Source: Monilinia fructicola
Taxonomy: Eukaryota; Ascomycota; Leotiomycetes; Helotiales; Sclerotiniaceae
Reading direction: 5' to 3'
Assembly: GCA_008692225.1 (NCBI GenBank)
Contig: VICG01000006.1
Span: forward strand, 2,051,501-2,115,500
DNA: 64,000 nt
Below the pieces are notes generated by a model that was given only the letters and a program-made list of their open reading frames with translations, did not search any database and was not told the origin of the DNA. Position numbers and translations under genes: made by a program. Positions 53,584 through 64,000 of this stretch are shown one piece after another (the stretch's first letter is position 1; the number at the start of each line of letters is the position of its first letter).

Positions 53584-54549
53584 TTATAAAATCATAGATC
53601 TACTCTTAAAACTTGATTTTTTTTAAATTTTACTTTATAAAACATTGATTGTTTTGTTCATATATGATTTTTTTATTCAACATTATATCAAATTTAAATA
53701 TAAACATACAAATCTAAAATGGTTCTATAAATCTTATTTTATTAAATTTTATTATTTGAAAACGATGAAACGATTTAGTAAATGATTGTTATATTATTTG
53801 ATATTATCAAATATACTTTGTAAAAAGTTTTTAACATTGAATTTAATTCCTTTTCAAACTAATAAGATTCATTGATTTTTAAGATTTTATTGGATTTTAT
53901 TTTAGCATTTGCCTTTATTATATATAGGTAGGTAACTTTTATTTTGCTTTTAGTGAATCTTTAACTTTAATATATATCACAATCGCTTAATTTTGGCTTT
54001 TTTTATGCTTTGAAATTTTGCTTTAGCTTTAATAATTTTAGTTTCGATATTAACAATTTTGGTTTCAACTTTAATAATTCTTCTATCTTTATTAACCTTT
54101 ATCTACTAGTAATATATATAGATTGAATCTTAATAATATCTTTATAACCTTGAGAATACTTCTTTTCATTTTAATACTTTTTTTAAAAACTTTAATAATG
54201 CTCGAATCTTGAATTACTATAACTATTTTTGAATTCTTTTCTTTATATTATTACTAGTATACTACTTACCTGTATACTTTGAAACTTTTATTTACAATTA
54301 TCAAGTTCCAAGCTTTAATTTATTCATAATTCAATAGTTCTAATATGTTACCTTTATTTTTAATAAAATAAAAGAAAAACAATAAACGAAGCTTATTATA
54401 TCTTTTATAGATAAAAACGCTTTTTAAAATTATTTTAATTTCATTTTATAGTTTGATATATTTTAATACTCTTTAAAAGGTTTTAGGGAAGCTTTTAACC
54501 CATCCTTTGGATGAAAATCAATACTGCTATTACTACTACTATTATTCAA

Positions 54550-55425
54550 AAAACGATTGATGAATCAATTTATCTTTGTTTTTATATACTTTATTAATCA
54601 TTTAACACTGATATTATAAACTTATATTATATTCTAACATTCAAAAAAGATTTATTATAAAAAATTTAATATATTAGTTTATACACACTCTATAACTAAA
54701 ACATTACTTTTATAGAACTAAAACTATTTTAACCAAATATTTAATAACATTCCTATTATATATTATAATTCTTTCTAAGCTTCTATAGCTTCTATAGCTT
54801 CTATAGCTTCTATAGCTTCGATATTAAAGATATATAATATAAAGTTCATTGATTTGTAGCTAATACTTAATTATTTATTGTTTTAATAGATTATATAACT
54901 ACATTTCATCTATTTATAATTGTAAATATAGTATACTAAACTATGTTAAAAATAATAACATTAGTTAAAAAGTATAATCCTATTAAAGTTTCGAGGACTA
55001 TAATAATGATTTTTCATTAATTCCTTTTATTAAATTTAGATAATAATTAAAAAGCTAGTTGAAAAAATATTAGAAATATATATATAGTAGATATTCAAAT
55101 TTTGATTTGCAGTTTTGATTATAAATCTATTTTGCAATTTTTAATAATTATCAAAATTGAAATCTAGTGAATTAAAAACTATAATATACTTTCTATTTAC
55201 ATTTATAATATAAATCAAAACTTGACTTTGTTTAATACAATTCTTTTAAAAAATGATTTAATATTATAAAAACAAGGAGTATAAAAAATACTTTTTTTAC
55301 ATCAATAATATTTCATAAATTGTTAAAAAAAATGTTTTTTGAGATAAATTTATATACTATTCAACTTCTATATTAATGATTGTACTTTAATAAAATCGGG
55401 GAAATTTGAAAGGTTTTATATATCT
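54550..55425 (-). mobile_element. LINE fragment G1
   Basis: Minus-strand LINE sequence matching LINE B from about 24950 to 25790. A block TTCTATAGC repeated four times at 54780-54818 is local to this copy. It ends at a T1 insertion; the sequence beyond that T1 is a different, plus-strand LINE. Confidence 0.7.
54779..54819. repeat. Short tandem (TTCTATAGC)n
   Basis: Four consecutive 9-bp units, plus a fifth changed at its end (TTCGATATT), inside LINE G1. Other LINE copies have a single unit-like phrase (CTTTTATAATTTCC) at this position. Confidence 0.8.
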
Positions 55426-55427
55426 TA

Positions 55428-56102
55428 CTTTATAGCTCTTTTGATAATGTTTAATATCATATTAAAATATTCTTAATTTAAATTGGGAACGTTTTAAAAT
55501 GGCTTAAAAAGGTTTAATATAATTTAAAGTATTTTAAAATAGTTTGAAATAGCTTAAAACGTAGTTAAACCTTATTCGAATCGATATTAATACTATTTTA
55601 AGCTAATCTTAAAATGATATTAAATTAGCATTATCGCAATAATTCACTAACCGTTTTAAAACAATGTTAAGATATCTTGTAAAATAAAATTTTAAAATTG
55701 CATTTGCTCCACTTTTTTTAAAAAAAAAATGGAAAAATTTATTATTAACATTATTATTTTTGTTATTTCTTTTTCCTTAAACAGATCATTCTAACCATTC
55801 GGCTAAATAACTAATGATAATTTGAAAATTAATTTTTTAAATTTATATATATTATAATAACTAATTAAATTATAGTTTTGATACAGTATTAATATAATCT
55901 TAATATAGTTTTAACGTAATCTTCAATTATCAAATTATCTCAAGCTATTTTAAAATATTTTAAAATATTTTATCGATTTGACCTATTTCAAGATTAGCTT
56001 AAATTAACTTAATATTATCATAAAATACTAGTACTAAAATAGCTTCAACTATTTTATGAACGTTTTAATATAGTGTTAAATATATTCAATTGCGCCACTA
56101 AG
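55428..56102 (+). mobile_element. T1 element, complete (675 bp)
   Basis: CTTTATAGCTC to GCGCCACTAAG, TA-flanked. The left neighbour is LINE G1 (minus) and the right neighbour LINE F (plus), so the element lies on an orientation switch. Confidence 0.88.
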
Positions 56103-56104
56103 TA

Positions 56105-57747
56105 TATATTAATCTTTTAAGCTTATACAATAACTCAAAACAATAGTATTTTCTTACTTTTGTTTTAAATATTGTTTATTCGTAGCTTTAATTGTTTTAT
56201 AATATTAATCATATTATTCTTATAATAAAATAATAATATCAAACAAAAAAATACTTTTATTTAATTTTTATCAATTTTTAATTTTAGAAATGCATAAAAG
56301 CCTTGATTATTATTTATTTTTATATAATAATTTGAAACTATAAAAAGATTATATAAAAAGAGATCGAAAACAAATGTTTAACTTTTTTTTCTTAATTTAA
56401 ATTATAGATAGTTTATTAATAGATTCATTAAAAATATTATTAATAATCATTTTATAGAATTTATATAAAATTAGAATAAATTTTATAATATTATTATAAA
56501 GTTTGTATTTATATTTAATAATTCTATAACTATATATAATAATATATTTATAAAATATAAAAGCATCTTTAAAATCTTATAAAAAGTTATTAATTTTCTT
56601 TTTATTTGAATATTTATAAAAATTAATAAAATAATCTTTATATTTATTTATTTTTATAATTAATATTTTAAAGTTATTTTTTTTACCTTTTTAAATCAAT
56701 AATTTTGATAAATATAGCAAAATTATTTTTCAGATTTAATTATAATTAATAAGGTTTTGAAAACAAAAATATATAAGATAATCCTAAATCTAATAATATT
56801 TCGTTTAATTATAATTTTCGCAGTTATTATATTATAATAACATTTAGAAAATTTATTATATTTCTAATTAATACTTTTATTTGAATTTTAATTAAAAATA
56901 TAAATTATAATTTTTTTTTAGATTACTTAAAGTCTTTTATAATTTAATAAACGGTAAATTACTCTTATATTATAAAAAATTCAAAAAATTATTTTTATAC
57001 TATAAAAATCAAGCTTATTTTACTATAATACTATATAGATTCTATATTTTTCAAATTAAATCGAATTTAGAATTTATACTTTTTAAATAGATTCTAATTT
57101 AGATTCTACTTAAAAAATATAGAATTTAAATAGTAAATTATAAATTTTCAAAATCTTATATTTTTATTAATTGATTATTAATAAACAAAAAAGCTTCAAT
57201 TTTCTATTTTATCTTTAAAGCTTAATTATTTCGATTATTTTAGTTATTTCAAAAATAATTAATCATTTTGGTTATTTCGAAGTTAATCAATTATTTCGGT
57301 TATTTTAAAGATAATTAACCATTTCGGTTATTTTGAAAGTGGTTAATCATTTCGGCCCTTCCATTTTAGCCCTTTTATTCCTAACCCTTTTATTGTGGTC
57401 ATTTTATTCCTAACCCTTTTATTTCGGTTATTCTATTCTGGCCATTTCATTCTGGCCCTCCCATTTCGGCCATTCCATTCTAGCCATTCCATTTTGAAAT
57501 AATATAACTACTAATTTGTTAATATAAAAAATCTATTATAAAACCCTAGATTCTATTTGAAAACTATAAAACCTAAATAGTATTCAAGTTATAATAAAAT
57601 CACCTCGATTTTTATAGCATGAAAGCAATTTTTTCGATTTTTTATAGTATAAAAGTAATTTACTGTTTAATAAAACTTTTTTAAATAAATTAATAATCTT
57701 ATTTTTACTTCAATTTCTTTTATTATTTTTATTATTAGTAGCTGAAT
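56105..57747 (+). mobile_element. LINE fragment F (5' region)
   Basis: It starts with the LINE 5' block (GCTTATACAATAACTCAAAA) and follows LINE C from about 36850 to 37740. T2 is inserted at 56952. It is cut by a T1 at 57750. Confidence 0.75.
56952..57665. mobile_element. T2 element, complete (714 bp), in LINE F
   Basis: It is flanked by the 9-bp duplication TTTAATAAA (56943-56951, 57666-57674). LINE C has one copy, TCTAATAAA at 37691-37699, at the empty site. The TIRs start CGGTAAATTAC and CAGTAAATTAC and extend about 85 bp. The internal minisatellite is GGCCATTCCATTCTAGCC-like. Confidence 0.92.
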
Positions 57748-57749
57748 TA

Positions 57750-58434
57750 CTTTATAGCTTTTTTGATAATATTTAAAATTATATTAAAATATTCTTAATT
57801 TAAATCAAGAACGTTTGAAAACAGTATAATATAATTTTTTTTATAATATGATTTTAAGCTAATCTTCAAATTGTATTCAATTAAAACTATTATAATAACT
57901 TATTATTCGTTTTGAAAGAAAGTATTAAAATATTTTAATATTTTAAGATACCTATATATCTTATAAAAAATTAAATTTAAGGTTTAAAAAGTGAATTTTA
58001 CTTATTTTTATCTAAATTTTTTTTTTTGTAAAAAAATAGTTATTATTAATAATAATATTATTATTTTCATTATTTCTTTTTCAAATAGATTATTTTAATC
58101 ATTTAATTGAATAACTAATAATGATTTGATAATTAATTTTTTAAATTTTTATATATTATAATAATTTAATTTAATTATAATTTTAATATAATATTAATAT
58201 AATCTTAATATAGTTTTAATACAATATTTAATTATTAAATGATTTTAGGTTATTTTAAGTTATTTTAAAATATATTAATATAATTTTATCGATTCAATCC
58301 AATTTAAGATTAATTTAAACTAATCCAAATTAACTTAAAATAGTTTAATATTATCTTAAATTATTTAAATAGCTTAAAAGCATTTTAAGAACATTTTAAA
58401 TATAGTGTTAAATATATTCAATTGCGCCACTAAG
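57750..58434 (+). mobile_element. T1 element, complete (685 bp), strongly decayed interior
   Basis: CTTTATAGC to GCGCCACTAAG with TA both sides. The interior has lost most G and C (the A-box block reads ATTTAATTGAATAAC), while the right end is intact. Immediately after its TA comes the interior of a second, reversed T1. Confidence 0.88.
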
Positions 58435-58436
58435 TA

Positions 58437-58759
58437 TGTTAAAACCGTATTAAAATTATATTAATACCGTATTAACATCACAATTCAATTCATTATAATA
58501 ATATATAGGAATTTGAAAAATTAGTAATCATTAAATTATTATTGGTTATCTAGCCGAATGGTTAGAATAATTTGTTTAAGAAAAAAATAATAATATTCAT
58601 AATATTAATAATAACTTTTTGGATTTTTTTGAAAAGAAAAAATGGGGAAAATCCACTTTTCAAACCTTAAATTTTTTTTTAAGTTATTTTAAAAACATCT
58701 TTAGTTTAAATCAAGAATATTTTAACATCATCTTGAACATTATTAAAAAAGCCATAAAG
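58437..58759 (-). mobile_element. T1 fragment, reversed
   Basis: It begins mid-element at TGTTAAAACCGTATTAAAAT, includes the A-box block TCTAGCCGAATGG near 58550 and the hairpin near 58640, and ends AAAGCCATAAAG with TA at 58760. It was probably the target of the T1 at 57750, but its own distal end is not found upstream. Confidence 0.82.
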
Positions 58760-58761
58760 TA

Positions 58762-60053
58762 TTAGGATTGGAATTTCATAAATCAGGGAATATAGTGTAT
58801 TGATTATCAATATTTGTAATGTAAATTAAAGCTTAACTTTCTTTAATATAGCTTTTATAAAAGGTAATTTAATATTATAAACAAAGTAATATTAAAAATG
58901 ATTTTTTAAACTCATAGAGTTTTCTAAAATGCTAGATCAAATATTTTATTAAATATATTTATATATTATTTAAATCATATATTAATAATTGAATTTTAAC
59001 CAAATTAAAGAAGTTTACGGGGTTTTATATAGTAAGTTAAAAAAGGAATAATATGAATAATAATAGCTTTTTTAAATATTAAAACTATTGGATTATTCAT
59101 TATCTTTATTATAGGTTAGCTTCTAATCTATAAGTTACATATTTTAAAACGTCTTATTAACTAAAAGTTGATTGGTTAAAAAAAAACTATGTAACGTTTA
59201 TATGAAAATATAGAAATTTCAATAAAAGTATTATATTATATTATATTAATATTATAAATTAAAACAATAAATAAAATAATATTGAAATAAATAATTATAT
59301 TCTTTAAATTATACATTTTTTAAATATATAATTTTTAAGTTTATTAAATTTGAAATTATTAAGAAATAAATATTATATATAAACTTCATAAAACGAGCTA
59401 TAAGGAAGGTTATAAAAGGCTATTATTATATAATATCGACAAGCTTTAGGCGAGTTATATTATTGGCCGGCCCAAGCGGCCGTACTCAAAGCTCGTATAG
59501 TATAAAATAAAATAAATATATATAATTTAATTTTTATATATTTCGAAAAGGTTACTTTCTATTAAACTATATTTTAAGCTAATATAAAATACACCATTCG
59601 TTCTCTTTTTAATATTATTATAATAAAGTTAGTAGTAAATTTGTTATTTCTTTTGTATAATAATATTTAAACGTTTTATCTTTTGATAAGGTAAATTATC
59701 TCTAGTTTTTTTTAAGTAAGAATAATTTTGTTTTAAATATTTTAATATATAATATTTTGGATTTTTCAGCAAAAAATATAAATATTAATAGTTCATTATA
59801 TTAAAATTGTGAGTAAATATATATTATTTCTATATTTAAACTTATATATAATATCCTAGAATAATAGTGTTATTAAATATAATATATATATTATAAAAAA
59901 GAAGAAAAGGCTTACAACATACTATAAATAATTTAATAATTTAATAATTTAGTATAATAAAGTTTTTAAAGTATACTCTTATGTATTTATTCATTTATTT
60001 ATTAAAGATAAATTCATTGATTTAAAGAATATTAAAGATTAATTTTATACTAT
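58762..60053 (-). mobile_element. LINE fragment G2, with T7 insert
   Basis: Minus-strand LINE sequence matching LINE B from about 25535 to 26460. It is interrupted by T7 at 59115-59494 and bounded by T1 elements on both sides. Confidence 0.72.
59115..59494. mobile_element. T7, unclassified 380-bp insertion in LINE G2
   Basis: Absent from sister LINE copies at the same place (compare 25895-25920). It is flanked by TATAG on both sides (59110-59114 and 59495-59499), a possible 5-bp duplication. It starts GTTAGCTTCTAATC and ends CTCAAAGCTCG. The last 65 bp are the G+C-richest of this region (TTGGCCGGCCCAAGCGGCCG). It could be a solo LTR or another short insertion; no ORF. Confidence 0.5.
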
Positions 60054-60055
60054 TA

Positions 60056-60395
60056 CTTTATGGCTCTTTTATTAATGTTTAAGATTATATAAAAATATTC
60101 TTAATTTAAATTAGGAACATTTTGAAATAGCTTAAACTAATTCAACATAATTCAAAATAGCTTGAAATAGTTTGAAAATGATATTAAAACTTATTCAAAT
60201 CGGTATTAACACCATTTTGAACTAATCTTAAAATAGTATTAAATCCGGATTGTTGCAATAACTCATTCACCGTTTCGAGATAATATTGAGATACTTTAAG
60301 AAATGTTAAAAAAAAAACGAATTTAAAGGTTTAAAAGTAGATTTCCCCCCGCTTTTTTTTAAAAAAAGTGAAAAAATTAATATTAATATATTATA

Positions 60396-60452
<57 letters not shown>

Positions 60453-60837
60453 TTCATTTTTTTCTTGAATAGATCATTTTAATCACTCGGCTAAATAGTT
60501 AATAATAATTTGATCATTAACTTTTTACATTATTATATGTTATAACAATTAGGTAATTGAATTATGGTTTTAATATAGTATTAAGATACCTAGTAATCTC
60601 AATACGGTTTTGATATAATCTTCAATTCTTAAATTATGTTAACTTGAAGCTATATTAAAATATCTTAAAGTATTTTAAAATATATCAATATAAAATTTAT
60701 CAATATATTTTGTTGATTTAAGCTATTTCAACATTTGCTTAAATCAGCTTAATATTATCTTAGAATATTCAAATATCTTAAAACCATTTTAAGATCGCTT
60801 AAATATAGTGTTAAATATATCCAATTGCGCCATTAAG
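60056..60837 (+). mobile_element. T1 element, complete (782 bp)
   Basis: CTTTATGGCTC to GCGCCATTAAG, TA-flanked. The extra length is mainly an expanded ATT run at about 60395-60450. LINE G2 (minus) is on the left and LINE L (plus) on the right. Confidence 0.88.
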
Positions 60838-60839
60838 TA

Positions 60840-62009
60840 TATCAAAAACTGTTTTAAGTTTTAAATTATTTTACATTATGAATATAAGTAAAGAATGTTA
60901 TATTATACCCTTTAATTCACCGCATTTTGATTTCGATGACCATTGAATATTACAAGAGAAAGGTATAACAAATGTTTAAAATAAAAATTGAAGATTTAAT
61001 ATATCTTCATAATGATTTTTTCATTATGTTTTTAATTATTACAATTTATGTAAAATTATTATATAAATCCAGTAATATAAATGAATAAAAAAACTATTAT
61101 TATAACCTTTAAAATCTAATATAATTTATTTCTTTCGATTTATAATATTTTTTTTTTTGAATAGTTTCAAATAATATGTTAGTAATTACGAATACATTGA
61201 ATATAGATACTTTATGGCTTTTTTAATAATGTTTTAAGATCATGTTAAAATATTTTAAAATAGCTTAAAATAATTCAATATAATTTAAAATAACTTAAAA
61301 TAGATTAAAATAGCTTAAAAACGTAGTTAAAACCTACTTGAATCGGTGTTAACACCATTTTAAGCTAATTTTAAGCTAATCTTAAAATAGTATTAAATCG
61401 GCATTATCGCAATAACTCACTAACCGTTTTGAGACAGTATTAAGATATCTTAAAATATCTTAAAAAATAAAGTTTTAAAAGTGGATTTTCTTCTTCACTT
61501 TTTTTTTAAAAAAAAATAAAAAAAGTATTATTAATATTGTTATTTTCGTTACTTTTTTTCTCTCGAACAAATCAGTCTAATCACTCGACTAAATAACTAA
61601 TAATGATTTGATAATTAAATTTTTAAATTCGTATATATTATTATAATTAATTAAATTCTGATTTTAATACGGTATTAACATAATCTTAACACGGTTTTAA
61701 CATAATCTTCAATTATTAAATTATCTTAAGCTATTTCAAGATATCTTAAAATATATTAATATATTTTATCGATTTAAGCTATTTTAAGATTAGCTTAAAA
61801 TAGCTTAGATTAGCTTAAAATAGCTTAAATTAAATTAATATTATCTTAAAATACTAAAATATATTAAAAACCATTTTAAGACCGTTTGAATATAGTGTTA
61901 AATATATTCAGTTGCGCCACTAAGTATAGAATCCATTAAAACAACCAACATATCAGTATTAGCTATAAATTAATTAATTCTATATTATACATCTTTAATA
62001 CAGAGATTA
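60840..62009 (+). mobile_element. LINE fragment L
   Basis: Plus-strand LINE sequence matching LINE C from about 41440 to 42590 (T1 excluded). It has its own T1 (61210-61924), within about 10 bp of the T1 site used in LINE C. It is cut at 62010 by a T3-like element. Confidence 0.72.
61210..61924 (+). mobile_element. T1 element, complete (715 bp), in LINE L
   Basis: CTTTATGGC to GCGCCACTAAG with TA both sides. Well preserved, and very close in sequence to the T1 in LINE B (24240-24937), including the CTACTTGAATCGGTGTTAAC block. Confidence 0.92.
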
Positions 62010-62011
62010 TA

Positions 62012-62634
62012 AGTCGCCTACCCCATATCTCGCCATTCCCCTCATTCGGCCAACTTCAAAAAATACTATATATCATTTTTAAACATTAGTAATTCAACAA
62101 TTATTCTATTTAAATAAAATTCGCTTTAAAAATCGTTTTTTAAAATAATATCAAAATCATTTTTAACAATTAATTTCTCCTTCATTGTAATTTATACTTT
62201 TGAAATAGCTTCAACCCTTACAAATTTCAAATTGGAATTAGTTTTAACTTTAAATTTTTTCAAAGGCTAATTATTTCATTCTATATTTTAATTATTGTAC
62301 TTAAAGCTTTGATTATATAAAATTATAGTTTTTAATATTAAATTCTTTTAAAATATTTCGAAAAAATAAAACGACATATTGAAAGATCCATCTCCTTTTT
62401 TGAAATTATATATTTTATATATAATTGAATATCTTTTAATCCCTAAATTTTTTTTTATAAAATAAAAGATAATTTTATATATACTATTGAAACTTAAGAT
62501 TATTATCTAAAGAAGAAATCATTTTTAATAATCCTTTTATTATTGTTTTTAATTGAAAACCAATTTATAAAAGATTTAATTATATTTCTTTGATTATAAA
62601 TCTAATATTCTTCACCTAGAATTAATATTCTAAA
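62012..62634 (+). mobile_element. T3-related element, left part
   Basis: It begins AGTCGCCTACCCCATATCTC after TA at 62010-62011, then TCATTCGGCCAAC, clearly related to T3 but diverged (subfamily). It is interrupted at 62635 by a standard T3. Its right end lies beyond the window. Confidence 0.75.
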
Positions 62635-62913
62635 TAAGTCGCCTACCCTACTTCTCGCCACCCCCCTCATTTGGCCAGCATTTTACATCAAAAACGGCCA
62701 TTTTAATGTATTTATAACTCTATGAAAAATGAATATATATTTTTTTAAATTTTAACTAACGCTTTTATATATAATAATTAATAGATTTTGAAAATCTTAA
62801 ATTTTTGCGATTTTTTTGTAAAGAGTAATAAAAGATTATAAAAAACTAAAATTTGAATTTTCGATTTGTATATAAATCTTATACAAAATTAAAATCTTTA
62901 AAAAAAAGTTATA

Positions 62914-63916
62914 GAAGGATCCACGGGCCAACTAAACACACTGGCCAACTGAACGCGCTAGACCCTTTTAGGTGATGTACAGGCAATATTCCATTTTTAA
63001 AGGTATATTTAACTTTAATACTTTATTATTGTTATATATATTTTTATAATAATGCTACTTTGAATATAATATTCTTTTTCTCAATATAATCAATAAAAAA
63101 TCTTTAAAAAATAATTTATAATTTTAAATTTATAATAATAAAGCTTTTTTAATAGATTTATTTATTCAATCTATAAATATTAAATATAAAAACAACTATA
63201 TAATTTTAAATCTTTTAATTTTATTATAATTAATTAAAAAATATATATAAGTTACTTTTTTTATAAGTATATTTATAAAGCTTTATTTTATTAAATTAAA
63301 ATTATTAATTAAAATTAATAATAATTTTTTTAAAAAAAGAAACAAGTTAAAAGATTAAATTTCTTTTAAAAAAAACTATAAAGATTTTCAATATTTATAA
63401 AAAACCATATTTTTAAATTATATTTTTATATATTTATAAAAAAAAGTAATTATAATTTAATTTAATAAATAAACTAATAATAAACTTAAATTAATATAAT
63501 ATATAAAAAATTATTTAAATTTGAAATAAAAACAAGATTATATAAAAAATACTATACGATTATATTAAATAATTATACATTTTATTTAAATATAAATACT
63601 ATAAAATAATATTTAATAGCTTTAAGAAAATCAAAAAATATTCTATTTTTAATTTAAGAAAAAGATTATTAATTTTAATTTTTAAGTTTTTTATATAATT
63701 TGAATAATATAGTTAAGAAAAAGTAATAAGTTTAATTATATAATATATAAAGATTAGTTTAATATTACTTAAAAAGTATAATTATTATAATTTGATTTAA
63801 TATTAAATATAATAATAGAATAATAGTAAAAATTTAGGTTAAAGCTTGAAAGCGGTGATCTAATTAGGTTAGACTGTTCAGTTGGCCAGTGTGTTCAGTT
63901 GGCCCGTGGATTCTTC
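62914..63916 (-). mobile_element. T4 element, complete (1003 bp), in T3
   Basis: Both termini are present: GAAGGATCCACGGGCCAACT at left and the inverse of GAAGAATCCACGGGCCAACT at right. Each is followed inside by a direct repeat of GGCCAACTGAAC, giving TIRs of about 41 bp. TA is duplicated (62912-62913, 63917-63918); the T3 at 32350 has the empty site. The two subterminal blocks differ (GCGCTAGACCCTTTTAGG against GTCTAACCTAATTAGGTC). No ORF; A/T-only interior. Confidence 0.92.
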
Positions 63917-63976
63917 TATTTATTTAATAAAAATAGCTAAAAATAATCTAAAATTTTTTAAAGAATCTTAACTTTA

Positions 63977-64000
63977 CTCGAGCAGGTTTTAAAAGAGGCA
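63977..64000 (+). mobile_element. T5 element, left tip only
   Basis: CTCGAGCAGGTTTTAAAAGA then GGCA after TA at 63975-63976. It matches the TIR of the T5 at 22029 (especially its right arm) and runs off the window. Confidence 0.8.

Larger units (their letters stand above)
50771..54546 (+). mobile_element. LINE copy H, 5'-incomplete, with T1, T6 and T2 inserts
   Basis: Plus-strand LINE sequence matching LINE C from about 41240 to the (CTA)n tail (CTGCTATTACTACTACTATT at 54525-54544). It is interrupted by T1 (51734-52459) and T6 (52501-53583), the latter containing T2. The 3' block reads CCCATCCTTTGGATGAAAAT, mutated relative to copy B. The start near 50770 abuts LINE I in the opposite orientation. 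Confidence 0.78.
62637..64000 (+). mobile_element. T3 element carrying T4 and T5, right end off window
   Basis: AGTCGCCTACCCTACTTCTC after TA. The left arm is nearly identical to the T3 at 32067 for about 280 bp. It is split at 62914 by T4; the arm resumes at 63919 (TTATTTAATAAAAATAGC, matching 32350) and is split again by T5 at 63977. It continues outside the window. Confidence 0.85.

Overview
The window is extremely A+T-rich: lines I counted by eye hold roughly 10-17% G+C. I see no intact gene. Open frames of 60-70 codons exist, but they are I/F/Y/N/K-rich and lie in low-complexity DNA or cross transposon boundaries. What can be supported is a nested stack of degraded transposable elements. 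Copies of one family differ mainly by C/T and G/A changes, and coding relics carry mostly TAA/TAG/TGA where Q, W or R would fit. That pattern fits repeat-induced point mutation (RIP), so I read this as an AT-rich heterochromatic compartment of a filamentous ascomycete. The organism is inference; the species cannot be told.

Layout. 1-9.5 kb: very AT-rich DNA without recognised element ends, holding weak coding relics (minus strand about 0.9-3.3 kb, plus strand 5.1-8.7 kb) and a poly-T minisatellite. 9.57-15.24 kb: a long RIP-degraded pseudogene that resembles the large fungal KDZ/Plavaka-type transposases, split by two T1 elements. 15.2-18 kb: simple repeats, partial T1 copies and a T4 end. 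18-62 kb: many copies, in both orientations, of a 6.4-kb Tad1-like LINE ending in (CTA)n. They are riddled with TIR elements named here T1 (about 690 bp, TA target), T2 (9-bp target duplication), T3 (fold-back, TA), T4 (TA), T5 (TA), T6 and T7. 62-64 kb: T3, T4 and T5 nested in LINE sequence.

The nesting can be read directly from target-site duplications and from empty sites in sister LINE copies. LINE C (36840-43949) is inserted in an older LINE with a 12-bp duplication. LINE B (23071-30197) is inserted in LINE A with a 16-bp duplication. T1 sits in both B and C, one T1 sits inside another, T3 sits inside T2 inside a LINE, and T4 and T5 sit inside T3.

I found no working defence, metabolic or signalling system. 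The least ordinary items are the T1 family, with a tRNA-like A-box and a conserved hairpin, the nearly uninterrupted frame of the transposase relic, and the fold-back T3 elements with G+C-rich tips.
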